Shown one piece after another: positions 40,537 through 49,250 of a stretch of 64,000 bases of DNA (position 1 is the first letter of the stretch; each line of letters starts with the position of its first letter). The stretch covers positions 372,001 through 436,000 of the forward strand of contig NZ_AP022598.1 in assembly GCF_010725485.1 (NCBI RefSeq), in the 5' to 3' direction. The stretch is from Mycolicibacterium parafortuitum (GTDB lineage Bacteria > Actinomycetota > Actinomycetes > Mycobacteriales > Mycobacteriaceae). Made by a program: the position numbers and the translations under genes. Below the pieces are notes generated by a model. It did no database searches. It saw only the letters and a program-made list of their open reading frames with translations, and was not told the DNA's origin.

Positions 40537-41491
40537 AAGCACGTCCCTCCTTACGGACCGGATCGAGCACTTCCGACACCGTCAGCGACAGACTCGACTT
40601 CCACTGCTCCAGCGTCAGCTTCGCCGGCGCGACCTGCAGCAGCACCTCGTCGACGTAGTCGAGTTCGGGATCGTTGCGCAGCCGTTCGCGCACCAGTTCA
40701 GGGTCGCCGAACCATGGCTCGCCGTCACCGTTGCGGACGTGTGTGTCGATGGCGGTCTGCCCGGCCAGCTTCCGTGCCTCCTCGGTCGTCTCGGCGACGA
40801 TGACCGACCGCGACGCCGCGATCCGCTGGTGTGCACCGGCCTCCGACCGGAACGCGTCGATCGCCTCGCTGTGCCGAGCCAGGTTGCCGTGGTAGTTCAG
40901 CGCTTTCGACGAGCGCAGCAGCAGGTTGTCGCCGACCCGGCCGATCTCGCGGGCGTGCTCCGGATCGCTGGCCACCCGCCACAACCGCTGCGGCAACGTG
41001 CCGGCCGGCGGATACAGCCGGCGTCCGCCACCGAGGTCAGCCCCGTCGAGGATCGTGCGTAGGTGCGCCACCTTGTCGGCGTACACCCGCAACCGGTCGT
41101 CCCAGTCGACGCCGAACGGCCCGAACGCCCAGTCCTCCAGTCCTGAACCGAGACCCAGCTGCAACCGGCCCTGCGACAGCGCATCGGCGATCACCGCATC
41201 CTCGGCGACCCGGATCGGGTTCTCCAGCGTGATCACCACGACACCGGCGCCGAGCTTGATGGTGCGTGTGCGCTGGCTCGCCGCGGCGAGGAACACCAGC
41301 GGCGACGCGATGGTGCCCTTGTCGGAGCGGAAGTGGTGCGAGGTGATCCACGCCGTCGACAACCCCAGCTGCTCGGCGTGCTCGATCAGGTCGAGCCCGT
41401 CGTGGTACTGCCGGACCGGGTCGGCGTGGGTGTCGTTGAGCCGGAAGAAGATCCCGAAATCGGGCAACCCTTCGCTACGACGCGGTGTCAT
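40520..41491 (-). CDS. LLM-class flavin-dependent oxidoreductase
   Basis: A 323-residue luciferase-like protein, shorter than the NtaA-type neighbours and from a different branch. Landmarks are HAEQLGLSTAWITSHHF, LGAGVVVITLENPIRVAEDAVIADALSQGRLQLGLGSG and RLWRVASDPEHAREIGRVGDNLLL. It probably oxidises a sulfur- or nitrogen-containing substrate with reduced flavin. Its start lies within the last 17 bases of the substrate-binding protein gene, the same overlap length as with the next gene, showing tight translational coupling. Confidence 0.87.
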   Translation of the reverse strand: MTPRRSEGLPDFGIFFRLNDTHADPVRQYHDGLDLIEHAEQLGLSTAWITSHHFRSDKGTIASPLVFLAAASQRTRTIKLGAGVVVITLENPIRVAEDAVIADALSQGRLQLGLGSGLEDWAFGPFGVDWDDRLRVYADKVAHLRTILDGADLGGGRRLYPPAGTLPQRLWRVASDPEHAREIGRVGDNLLLRSSKALNYHGNLARHSEAIDAFRSEAGAHQRIAASRSVIVAETTEEARKLAGQTAIDTHVRNGDGEPWFGDPELVRERLRNDPELDYVDEVLLQVAPAKLTLEQWKSSLSLTVSEVLDPVRKEGRAYARIS

Positions 41492-43148
41492 CGCCCAGCC
41501 AGGTGTCGTAGGCGTAGAAGTTCACCATGCCGCGCGGCGCGTCCAGCCACCGCTCGATCTCGTGCACCCGGCTGGTCGCCGCCGCGTTGTAGCGCTCGGT
41601 GTACAGCGGCAGCGTGGTGACCTGGTCGATCAGCGCGTACTGGGCGACCTTGTCGTAGGCGGCCTTGCGGTCGTCCTGTTCGAGGGCGGTGCGTCCGTCG
41701 GCCAGCCAGCCGTCGACCTGCGGGTCCTCCAGCTTCGGGCCGTTGATCGCGCCGCCGGTCTCGTAGATCTTTTCCAGCACCACGCCGATGTCGACGCCGC
41801 CGACCGCGCGCGGGAACGCCTCGTAGGCATTGGTCTCGCGGACCACGTCGACGGTGCCCTCGTCGCGGAACTGCAGATCCACCTCGACGCCGGCGTTGGT
41901 GCGCAGCTCGGCCTGGTAGGCCTCCAGCACGGTGGACAGCGGCGGCTTCGGCTCGGTCGCGATCACCCGCACGGTGAGGCGCTGCCCGGCGGCGTTGGTG
42001 CGGTAGCCGTCGCTGTCACGACCGGTCCAGCCGGCCTCGTCGAGCAGCTTGTTGGCCTCCTCGATGTTGCCGCCGTAGGCGTTCTCGAACTTGGCGTCGT
42101 AGAACGGGCTCTGCGGGCCGACGATGCTCCACGCGCGGTCGGAGCTGCCCTGCAGCACGGTATCGATGATCGGGTTCAGGTCCACGGCCTCGCGCAGCGC
42201 CCGCCGGACCCGCACATCCTTGGTGTTGTCGCCGGTGACGTTGAAGTACAGCGAGTACGGTGACACGTTGGACGGCTTCCACTCGAACTGGAATCCGTCG
42301 ACACCGTCGAACTGGTCGATGTCGGCGGGCGCAACCTGCGCGATCGCATCGACCTCACGCGAACTCAGCAGGCCCGCACGCACATTCGGCTCAGGAACGA
42401 TCTTGACGACGATCTCGTCGAGGTAGGCCGGGCCCTCGTGCTTGGCCAGCGCCGACGGCCACGCGTAGTCGTCGTTGCGGGTGAATCGCAGCTCGGCGCC
42501 CTCGACCACCTCGGAGAGGATGAACGGCCCGGTGCCGGCGATGCCGACACCACCGGCGGCCGCGTCCGGGTTCTGAAGCGACTTCGGCGAGATCTGCGCG
42601 CCCTGGATCGAGGCCAGCGTGTTCAGCCAGTTGGCGGTCGGCTCCGAGAGCACGGTGCGCACGGTGTACTCGTCGACGACCTCGGTGGCCACCAGGTTCT
42701 GGAAGGTGCTCTTCGCCGTCGACGGCGCATATTCCTTATCGGTGATGATCTTGTCGAAGTTCGCCTTCACCGCCGCGGCGTTGAACGGCTCACCGTCGTG
42801 GAACTTCACGTCTTTGCGGAGCGTGAACGTGTAGACCAGCCCGTCGGGCGAGCGCTCCCACTTCTCGGCCAGCCACGGGTGGATCGACTCGTCGTAGTCG
42901 ATCGCGACCAGGCTGTCGAACGCGTTGCGCAGCACCTGCACCTCGACGCAGCAGCCGCGCACGTGCGGATTGAGCCCTTCTTCGGGATAGTCGGCCTGCG
43001 CGACGGTCAGGGTGCCGCCGTGCACGGGCTCGCCGTTTCCGCCGCCACTGGTGGTCTCGCTGCCACAGGCGGTCAGCGCCAGCAGCGCGGCCACGGCAAG
43101 TACGACCCAGCGCAACACCGGGTTCACAGGGTTTCTCCAACGGGACAT
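41475..43148 (-). CDS. Substrate-binding lipoprotein of a peptide/nickel-type ABC importer
   Basis: Family 5 extracellular solute-binding protein of about 557 residues. The signal peptide carries lipobox LTAC, Cys28 as anchor, then a Gly/Ser-rich linker. The domain starts GGTLTVAQADYPEEGLNPH and contains PWLAEKWERSPDGLVYTFTLRKDVKFHDGEPFNA, the hallmark of DppA/OppA-like proteins. ATG 43148 is used; ATG 43160 would add four residues. A 113-base gap separates it from the ATPase gene upstream, the largest gap in the operon. Ligand unknown; the surrounding monooxygenases suggest an organosulfur or amino-acid-derived compound rather than peptides. Confidence 0.9.
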   Translation of the reverse strand: MSRWRNPVNPVLRWVVLAVAALLALTACGSETTSGGGNGEPVHGGTLTVAQADYPEEGLNPHVRGCCVEVQVLRNAFDSLVAIDYDESIHPWLAEKWERSPDGLVYTFTLRKDVKFHDGEPFNAAAVKANFDKIITDKEYAPSTAKSTFQNLVATEVVDEYTVRTVLSEPTANWLNTLASIQGAQISPKSLQNPDAAAGGVGIAGTGPFILSEVVEGAELRFTRNDDYAWPSALAKHEGPAYLDEIVVKIVPEPNVRAGLLSSREVDAIAQVAPADIDQFDGVDGFQFEWKPSNVSPYSLYFNVTGDNTKDVRVRRALREAVDLNPIIDTVLQGSSDRAWSIVGPQSPFYDAKFENAYGGNIEEANKLLDEAGWTGRDSDGYRTNAAGQRLTVRVIATEPKPPLSTVLEAYQAELRTNAGVEVDLQFRDEGTVDVVRETNAYEAFPRAVGGVDIGVVLEKIYETGGAINGPKLEDPQVDGWLADGRTALEQDDRKAAYDKVAQYALIDQVTTLPLYTERYNAAATSRVHEIERWLDAPRGMVNFYAYDTWLGDDTAS

Positions 43149-43261
43149 GTCCAGTTCCATTTCTGAAGGGGGCAGCACGCCGTGTGCCGCCGGGTGGGCG
43201 AAGGGGTTTCTGGCGGGGCTAAATTGTGCTCAGGCGCAACAGGAACAGAGGCGCAAACACG

Positions 43262-44878
43262 TCATAGTGTCGGCACCGCCTTCAGCAGGGCCTGCGTGTA
43301 CGGGTCACGCGGGCTGTCGAAAACCTCGTCGGCGGTGCCCTCCTCGACGACACGGCCTCGGTGCATCACCAGCACCCGGTCGGCGACGTGGTGCACCACA
43401 CCGATGTCGTGCGAAATGAACAGCAGCGCGGTTTTTCGCGCGGCACGGATCTCCAGCAGCAGGTCGAGGATCTGCGCCTGGATGGACACGTCCAGCGCGG
43501 ACACCGCCTCATCGCAGACCAGCAGGTCGGGGTCCGAGCCCAGCGCCCGGGCGATCGACACCCGTTGGCGCTGGCCACCGGACAGCGAGCGCGGATGCCG
43601 GTCGATGACGCCGGCAGGCAGATGCACCAGGTCGAGCAGCTCGCGGATCCGGGCGTCGCGTTCGGCGCGCGCGCGGTGCCCGAGAGCGACTGTCTCGGCG
43701 ATGATCTCGCGCACCGTGTAGCGCGGGTCGAACGATCCGACGGAGTCCTGCGCGACGAGTTGCACGGCGCCCAGCCTGGAGTCGCCGAGCTCGACGTGGC
43801 CGGCGTCGGGGGCGAGCAACCCGGTGACGATCCGCGCGACGGTGGACTTGCCGGATCCGGATTCGCCGACCAGGCCCACGATCTCGGCGCGGTGGATCGC
43901 GAAGGTCACGTTCTCGGCGGCGGTGAACTGCTGCCTGCGGCCCTGCCGATAGAACTTGCCCACGGCGGCCACCTCGGCGACGATCTCTGGTCCTGTCGGG
44001 ACCGGTTGCGGCGCGGGCGCTTCCGGGTCACTGAGCCGGCGGCCCCGGGTGTCGCGGCCGGGGACGGCGGCGACCAGTCGGCGGGTGTAGTCGTGCTGCG
44101 GATTGCCGATCACGTCGGTGACCGGGCCGCGTTCGACGACGCGGCCGTTGTGCATGACGATCACGTCGTCGGCGACCCGGGAGACGACGGCCAGGTCGTG
44201 GCTGATCAACAGCACCGCGCGACCGTCGTCGGCCAGGGTGCCCAGTAGCGCGAGGATGCGGGCCTGCACGGTCACGTCCAGCGCGGTGGTCGGTTCGTCG
44301 GCGATCAGCACGTCGGGGTGCCCGGCCAGCGCCGACGCGATCAGCGCGCGCTGGCGTAGCCCGCCGGAGAGCTGATGCGGATAGTTCTTGCGCCGGTACG
44401 GCGGGTCCGGGATGCCGACCGAGTCGAGCAGTTCCTCGACGGCGGCGACGCGTTCGCGGCGCGGCACCCGCAGCGCCTCGGCCACTTCGGCCTGCACGGT
44501 GCGCAGCGGGTCCAGTGAGGTGAGCGCGTCCTGCAGGACGAACCCGATCTGCGCGCCGCGCACCCTGCGCCAGTCCTTGTCGCGGTATCCGCGGGCGTCG
44601 ACGCCGTGGATGTCGAGTGTGGTGGCCTCGATGCGGCTTCCCTCGCCGGCCAGCCCGACCAGGGTGCGCGCGGTCACCGACTTACCGGAGCCGGACTCGC
44701 CGACGATCGCGAGCACCCGGCCGCGGCGCAGCGTGAAGTCGACGCCGGACACCACCGGCACCGCGGTGCCGTCGGCGGCGCGCACACCGTCGAACGACAC
44801 CGTGAGGCCGGCGACCTCGACGAGCACGTCCCCGGTGCGGTCCTGCGGCGCGGTGAAGATCTCGGACGTGACGGTCAT
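43262..44878 (-). CDS. Fused double ABC ATPase (DppD-DppF type)
   Basis: Both ATPase subunits of a peptide/nickel-type importer in one 538-residue chain. The first domain has Walker A GESGSGKS at about residues 60-67, signature LSGGLRQR and Walker [13 protein letters not shown]. The second has Walker [10 protein letters not shown], signature LSGGQRQR and Walker [13 protein letters not shown], then the terminal [14 protein letters not shown]. Each domain ends with the oligopeptide-transporter C-terminal extension ([16 protein letters not shown]). All catalytic motifs look intact. The ATG overlaps the stop of the DppC gene (ATGA). Confidence 0.95.
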   Translation of the reverse strand: MTVTSEIFTAPQDRTGDVLVEVAGLTVSFDGVRAADGTAVPVVSGVDFTLRRGRVLAIVGESGSGKSVTARTLVGLAGEGSRIEATTLDIHGVDARGYRDKDWRRVRGAQIGFVLQDALTSLDPLRTVQAEVAEALRVPRRERVAAVEELLDSVGIPDPPYRRKNYPHQLSGGLRQRALIASALAGHPDVLIADEPTTALDVTVQARILALLGTLADDGRAVLLISHDLAVVSRVADDVIVMHNGRVVERGPVTDVIGNPQHDYTRRLVAAVPGRDTRGRRLSDPEAPAPQPVPTGPEIVAEVAAVGKFYRQGRRQQFTAAENVTFAIHRAEIVGLVGESGSGKSTVARIVTGLLAPDAGHVELGDSRLGAVQLVAQDSVGSFDPRYTVREIIAETVALGHRARAERDARIRELLDLVHLPAGVIDRHPRSLSGGQRQRVSIARALGSDPDLLVCDEAVSALDVSIQAQILDLLLEIRAARKTALLFISHDIGVVHHVADRVLVMHRGRVVEEGTADEVFDSPRDPYTQALLKAVPTL

Positions 44879-45747
44879 GACTGGGCCCTCCGCTCGAAGC
44901 GGCGCTGCAGGTTGCGTCCGGCGATCGACACGCTGACCACGGTGATGGTGATGAACAGCCCTGGGAAGAAGCCGACCCACCACGCGATACGCAGGTCCTG
45001 CCGGGCGTCCGAGAGCATCGAACCCCATTCCGGCAGTGGAGGTGTCGGCCCGAACCCGAGGAAGCTCAGCCCGGCCGCGCCGATGATCGCGGTCCCGATC
45101 CCGAGGGTGGCCAGCACCGGCACCGTTCCCAGCGCGTTGGGCAGCACGTGCCGGAGGGTGCGCCGGGTCGCCGACGCGATCGCCAGCCGCGACTGTGCGA
45201 CGTAGTCCGATTCGCGGACCCGCAAGGTCTCGGCGCGCACCACACGCCCGTAGCGCGGCGCCGACGCGATCGCGATGGCCGCGATGACGTTTCCGGTGCC
45301 GGGGCCGATCAGCGTGATCAGCATCAGTGCGAACAGCAGGTCCGGGAATGCGCCCACGGCGTCGAACACCCGCGAGATCGCTTCGTCGACGCGGCGGTGC
45401 GAGACCCCGGCGATCAGGCCGAGCAGCACACCGATCACCACGGCCAGTGCGGTGGAGGCCACCCCGATCAGGATCGAGTAGCGGGCGCCGTGCACGACGC
45501 GTGACCACACGTCGCGGCCCAGGTGGTCGGTGCCGAAGATGTGCTCGAAGCTGGGTGCGGCCAACGCGTTCGACATGTTGCTGGCCAGCGGGTCGCGCCC
45601 GGTGAACAGCCCGGGGAACAGCACCGCGATCACCAGCAGCGCCAGGATCGACGCGGCGATCAGCAGGCCGGCGTTGCGGAATCCGGTCAGCCCCGAGGAC
45701 AGGGAGCGCCCCGGGAACGCGGAAGTCGTTCTGGGAATCGAGGCCAT
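44875..45747 (-). CDS. ABC importer permease, DppC type
   Basis: A 290-residue inner-membrane permease. The N-terminal helix is followed by the DPLASNMSNALAAPSFEHIFGTDHLGRDVWSRVVHGAR segment diagnostic of DppC/OppC, then five helices with the ATPase-coupling loop ESDYVAQSRLAIASATRRTLRHVLPN and the tail SFLGFGPTPPLPEWGSML. It is coupled on both sides: its start shares a base with the DppB stop and its stop overlaps the ATPase start. Confidence 0.95.
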   Translation of the reverse strand: MASIPRTTSAFPGRSLSSGLTGFRNAGLLIAASILALLVIAVLFPGLFTGRDPLASNMSNALAAPSFEHIFGTDHLGRDVWSRVVHGARYSILIGVASTALAVVIGVLLGLIAGVSHRRVDEAISRVFDAVGAFPDLLFALMLITLIGPGTGNVIAAIAIASAPRYGRVVRAETLRVRESDYVAQSRLAIASATRRTLRHVLPNALGTVPVLATLGIGTAIIGAAGLSFLGFGPTPPLPEWGSMLSDARQDLRIAWWVGFFPGLFITITVVSVSIAGRNLQRRFERRAQS

Positions 45748-46778
45748 CAGCGCACCCTCAGCCTCGGGTCGATCCACAGGTACACGATGTCGACGACGGT
45801 GTTGACCGCGACGTACAGCGCGACGGCCAGCAGCGTGATGCCCAGCACCACCGGCACGTCCTGCCGGGTCACCGCGACGACGGTGGCCTGCCCGATCCCG
45901 GGCCTGCCGAACACCTGCTCGACGATGACGGTTCCGGTGAGCATGCCGCCGACCGACCAGCCGGCCAGCGTGGCCGCCGGGATCAGCGCGTGCCGCAGCC
46001 CGTGCCGGATCTTGAGCTGCCACGGGGAGATCCCGCGCGCCAAAGCGGTGACGGCATAAGGCTGTTCGAGAGACTTCTCGATACCCTCGCGCAGCACCTG
46101 GGACAGCACCGCGGCCAGCGGCAGCCCGAGTGTCAGGCTGGGCAGGATCAGGTTCTCCAGCTTCGACCCGCCGACCACGGGCAGCAGCCCCAGCTGGAAC
46201 GACAGCACGGTGATGAACACGATGCCGAGCCAGAAGGTCGGGATCGACGCGAAGGTGAGCTCACCGAGGAACGCGATGCGCCGCCCGACACCCTTGCGGC
46301 CCGCCGTGGTCACCGACAGCACCAGCGCCACCACGACGGCGATCAGCGTCGCGGCCCCGGTGAGTTGGGCGCTGGCGACCAGCCGGTGGCTGAACAGGAT
46401 GTCGGCGACCGGGACGCGCTGGACATAGGACATGCCGAAGTCGCCCTGCACCAGCCGGGTCAGGAAGTCGAAGTACTGCACCAGCAGCGACTTGTCCAGG
46501 CCCCATTGCGCTTCGATGGTGGCCCGCAGCTCCGGGGTGTCGAATTCGCCCATCAGCAGCGTGACCGGATCGCCCGGGGACAGGTGCACCGCGACGAACG
46601 CCGTGGTGGCCGCGAGCCACAGCACCACGACCGCCGCGAACAGCTTCTCCGCGATGTAGCGGAGCTGGTAGGCGGCACCGGCCCAGCGGCCGGCGTCGCG
46701 GGGCGGCGGGACGCGCCCGGCGTCCTGCGCCACCGCGGCGTCGGGCGGGCTGGTGGGTGAGGTCTCCAGGACGGTCAT
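45747..46778 (-). CDS. ABC importer permease, DppB type
   Basis: A 343-residue permease with six predicted membrane helices. VHLSPGDPVTLLMGEFDTPELRATIEAQWGLDKSLLVQYF after the first helix and the C-terminal VEQVFGRPGIGQATVVAVTRQDVPVVLG are diagnostic of DppB/OppB. The cytoplasmic N-terminus is extended by about 40 Pro/Ala-rich residues before the first helix. Starts 19 bases after the stop of the NtaA/DszA-type gene; stop shares one base with the DppC ATG. Confidence 0.94.
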   Translation of the reverse strand: MTVLETSPTSPPDAAVAQDAGRVPPPRDAGRWAGAAYQLRYIAEKLFAAVVVLWLAATTAFVAVHLSPGDPVTLLMGEFDTPELRATIEAQWGLDKSLLVQYFDFLTRLVQGDFGMSYVQRVPVADILFSHRLVASAQLTGAATLIAVVVALVLSVTTAGRKGVGRRIAFLGELTFASIPTFWLGIVFITVLSFQLGLLPVVGGSKLENLILPSLTLGLPLAAVLSQVLREGIEKSLEQPYAVTALARGISPWQLKIRHGLRHALIPAATLAGWSVGGMLTGTVIVEQVFGRPGIGQATVVAVTRQDVPVVLGITLLAVALYVAVNTVVDIVYLWIDPRLRVR

Positions 46779-46797
46779 CAGACGGTGTGCGCCGGCG

Positions 46798-48177
46798 TCA
46801 GCCGAACGCTGCCTCCCCTACCGTGTGGAGCCGCTTGACCGGCACATGGTTCTCGAACCCGTCGCCCGGGCGCTCCAGGCCGAGGGTGTCGCGCAGCGTG
46901 GTGCCCGGGTACTCGGTGCGGAACAGGCCCTTGCGCTGCAGCAGCGGCACCACGTGGTCGACGAATTCGACGGCGACGTCGGGCAGTTGGGCGGACATCA
47001 CGTTGAAGCCGTCGGCGGCACCGGCGCGTACCCAGGTCTCGATCTGGTCGGCGATCTGCTCGGGGGTTCCGACCGCGGTGACGTGGGTCAGGCCGCCGCC
47101 CTGGCGGGCCAGGATCTGGCGCACCGTGTACTTCTCCCGGCGGGCGGTACTGATCAGCGCCGCGAAATGCCCGCCCTGCGCGCCGAGTTCACCGTCGGCG
47201 GGCACCAGGTCCCACGGCAGTTCCTTGTCCAGCTCCAGTGCCTCGACCGGAACGCCGACCTGCAGCGCCAGCGCGTTGATCGCGAAGCGTTCGGTGTGCA
47301 GTTCGCGCAGCTCGATCTCCCGCTTGCGGGCCTCGGCCTCGGTGGGCGCGACCAGGGTGATCAGGCCGGGCAGCACCCGGACGGTGTCGGGATCGCGGCC
47401 CCAGCCCGCTGCGCGGTCGCGCACGGTGTTGCGGAACGCGATCGCGCCCTCGATGGTCGGCTGCACGGTGTAGACGGCATCGGCGAACCGGGAGGCCAGT
47501 CCGATGCCGTCCGGTGAGGATCCGGCCTGCACCAGCACGGGATGTCCCTGTGGTGAACGCGGAAGGGGCAAGGGCCCAGCGGTGTTGACGTACTCGCCGA
47601 CGTAGTCGACAGCCCGGATCCGCGCCTCGTCGACGTAGGTTCCGGTCTCGCGGTCGGCCACCCACGCGTCGTCGGCCCAGCCGTCCCACAACGCGATGAC
47701 GGCCTCGACGAACTCGTGGGCGCGCTGGTAGCGGGTGTCGTGGTCGAGCCCGTGCTCGCGGCCGAAGTTCCGGGCGACGTCGTCGCCGTTGGTGGCCACG
47801 ATGTTCCACGCGGCACGGCCGTTGGAGATGTGGTCGAGGGTGGAGATCCGCCGGGCCAGGTTGTAGGCCGAGTTGTACGAGCTGGATCCGGTTGCGACCA
47901 GCCCGATGTGGCTGGTGTGTTGCGCGACGGCGGCGAACGCCAGCGTCGGGTCCAGGCCGCGGAACGGCCGGTACTCGCCGCGGTAGCGCCACACCGGGGT
48001 GTCGGCCAGGAACACCGCGTCGAACTTTCCGCGCTCGGCGATCTTGGCGCACTCGATGTAGTGCTCGAGGCTGCTGTATTGGCGGGCGTCACCGCTGCCG
48101 GCGCGCCAGGCGCCGGGGAACACGCCACCGGGAATCAGGTTGAGATTCAGGGTGATCGAGTCGTGGGGGAATGTCAT
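46798..48177 (-). CDS. NtaA/SnaA/DszA-type FMN-dependent monooxygenase
   Basis: A 459-residue flavin monooxygenase. Landmarks: LNLNLIPGGVFPGAWR, CAKIAERGKFDAVFLADTPVW, STLDHISNGRAAWNIVATNG, HPVLVQAGSSPDGIGLASRFADAVYTVQ and WVRAGAADGFNVMSAQL. It is a paralogue of the genes at 37886 and 39178. Placed between a rhodanese and the importer, it is likely to be the first enzyme acting on the imported compound. ATG 48177 follows an AGAAAGG site at slightly long spacing. Confidence 0.9.
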   Translation of the reverse strand: MTFPHDSITLNLNLIPGGVFPGAWRAGSGDARQYSSLEHYIECAKIAERGKFDAVFLADTPVWRYRGEYRPFRGLDPTLAFAAVAQHTSHIGLVATGSSSYNSAYNLARRISTLDHISNGRAAWNIVATNGDDVARNFGREHGLDHDTRYQRAHEFVEAVIALWDGWADDAWVADRETGTYVDEARIRAVDYVGEYVNTAGPLPLPRSPQGHPVLVQAGSSPDGIGLASRFADAVYTVQPTIEGAIAFRNTVRDRAAGWGRDPDTVRVLPGLITLVAPTEAEARKREIELRELHTERFAINALALQVGVPVEALELDKELPWDLVPADGELGAQGGHFAALISTARREKYTVRQILARQGGGLTHVTAVGTPEQIADQIETWVRAGAADGFNVMSAQLPDVAVEFVDHVVPLLQRKGLFRTEYPGTTLRDTLGLERPGDGFENHVPVKRLHTVGEAAFG

Positions 48178-48185
48178 CTGCGGTT

Positions 48186-49028
48186 TTACCTTTCTACCGG
48201 GAAGCCGACGATGCTTCCCCATTCGGTCCAGGAGCCGTCGTACACGCGCACGTTGTCGTAGCCGAGCACCTCCGACAACGCGATCCAGCCCAGCGTGGAC
48301 CGGTGTGACAGCCGGCAGTAGTTGACGATCAAAGAGGTTTCCCCACCGACCTTTTCGTCGACGAGGCGTTGCAGCTCGGCGCGGTCGCGCAGTCGGCCGT
48401 GCTCGTCGAGCAGGTCCCGGAAGAACAGGTGTTTGGCCCCCGGGATGCGGCCGTGCCGCTCGGCACCGTGGTCGATCGGCGCGTTCGGGCCGCTGACCCG
48501 GGCGCCGCTGTACTCCTCGGGGGTGCGGTAGTCGAGCAGTACGACGTCGTCGCGGCCGAGCAGCGCGCGCACGTCGTCACGGCCGATGCGTAGCCGCTGT
48601 TGCTCCTCGGTCGGTTCGGGCACCGGTAGCGGCACGGTCGGCGCGGTGCGCTCGACCGCGGTGTCGGTGCTCAGCCCGGCGGCGCGCCAGGCTTCCAGAC
48701 CACCGTCGAGGTAGGCGATGTCGGTATAGCCGCGCACCCGCAGCGTCCACAGCACGTACGCGGCGAACTGGGTCGGTTCTCCGGCGAGCACGATCCGGGA
48801 GCCCCGGCCGGCGCCGAGTTCGAACAGCCGCCGGGACAGTTCTTCTCCGGTGGCCAGTTCGCGTTCCAGCGGATGCCAGGCGAGGTCCTTCCAGAACACG
48901 GCGGCCGCGCCGGGGATCACGGGTTCGCCTGGGGTGTCGGCGTACACCTCGATCACCGCGAGGTCGGGGTCGTGCAGGCTCGCGTGGAGATCCTCGACGG
49001 AGACCACACTGGTGGTGATCAGGGGCAT
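48186..49028 (-). CDS. Tandem-domain rhodanese (sulfurtransferase)
   Basis: A 280-residue protein with two rhodanese domains; the second is catalytic, with Cys238 in VNYCRLSHRS. The loop CRLSHR fits a thiosulfate sulfurtransferase. The first domain lacks a Cys and is structural, as usual. ATG 49028 is preceded by AAAGGACG. It heads the minus-strand operon, 8 bases from the first monooxygenase, and probably moves sulfane sulfur or detoxifies sulfite/thiosulfate released by the monooxygenases. It is divergent from a second rhodanese at 49251. Confidence 0.92.
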   Translation of the reverse strand: MPLITTSVVSVEDLHASLHDPDLAVIEVYADTPGEPVIPGAAAVFWKDLAWHPLERELATGEELSRRLFELGAGRGSRIVLAGEPTQFAAYVLWTLRVRGYTDIAYLDGGLEAWRAAGLSTDTAVERTAPTVPLPVPEPTEEQQRLRIGRDDVRALLGRDDVVLLDYRTPEEYSGARVSGPNAPIDHGAERHGRIPGAKHLFFRDLLDEHGRLRDRAELQRLVDEKVGGETSLIVNYCRLSHRSTLGWIALSEVLGYDNVRVYDGSWTEWGSIVGFPVER

Positions 49029-49038
49029 GTTCGTCCTT

Positions 49039-49062
49039 TTGTTACAACGCGCTTTGATACAA
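49039..49062. promoter_or_regulatory. Candidate operator: paired TTGNTACAA sites upstream of the rhodanese operon
   Basis: TTGTTACAA (49039-49047) and TTGATACAA (49054-49062) form a direct repeat with a 15-base period, each a near-palindrome. They lie 11-34 bases upstream of the start codon of the minus-strand operon in an AT-rich stretch unusual for this genome, so they may bind the operon's regulator or overlap its promoter. Visual inference only. Confidence 0.35.
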
Positions 49063-49202
49063 AATTCGTTGGGGTGCAAGCACATTAAATGGGCTGCTCA
49101 GCACGAAGTCCATAATTTCTCTTGCCGCGAGAATAATTACGGCCGCGCGATATCCGAGGGTTTTCCTCAGCCGTAGTTTTACCCACGGCACCGCCGTATC
49201 CC

Positions 49203-49218
49203 TATGTTATGAAACATA
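49203..49218. promoter_or_regulatory. Candidate operator / -10 region upstream of the plus-strand rhodanese
   Basis: TATGTT (49203-49208) and AACATA (49213-49218) form a perfect 6-base inverted repeat around ATGA, 33 bases before the ATG at 49251. TATGTT itself matches a -10 hexamer, so a bound repressor would block the promoter. Confidence 0.4.
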
Positions 49219-49250
49219 TTCCGTGAACCAACGACACAAGGGAGCACACC

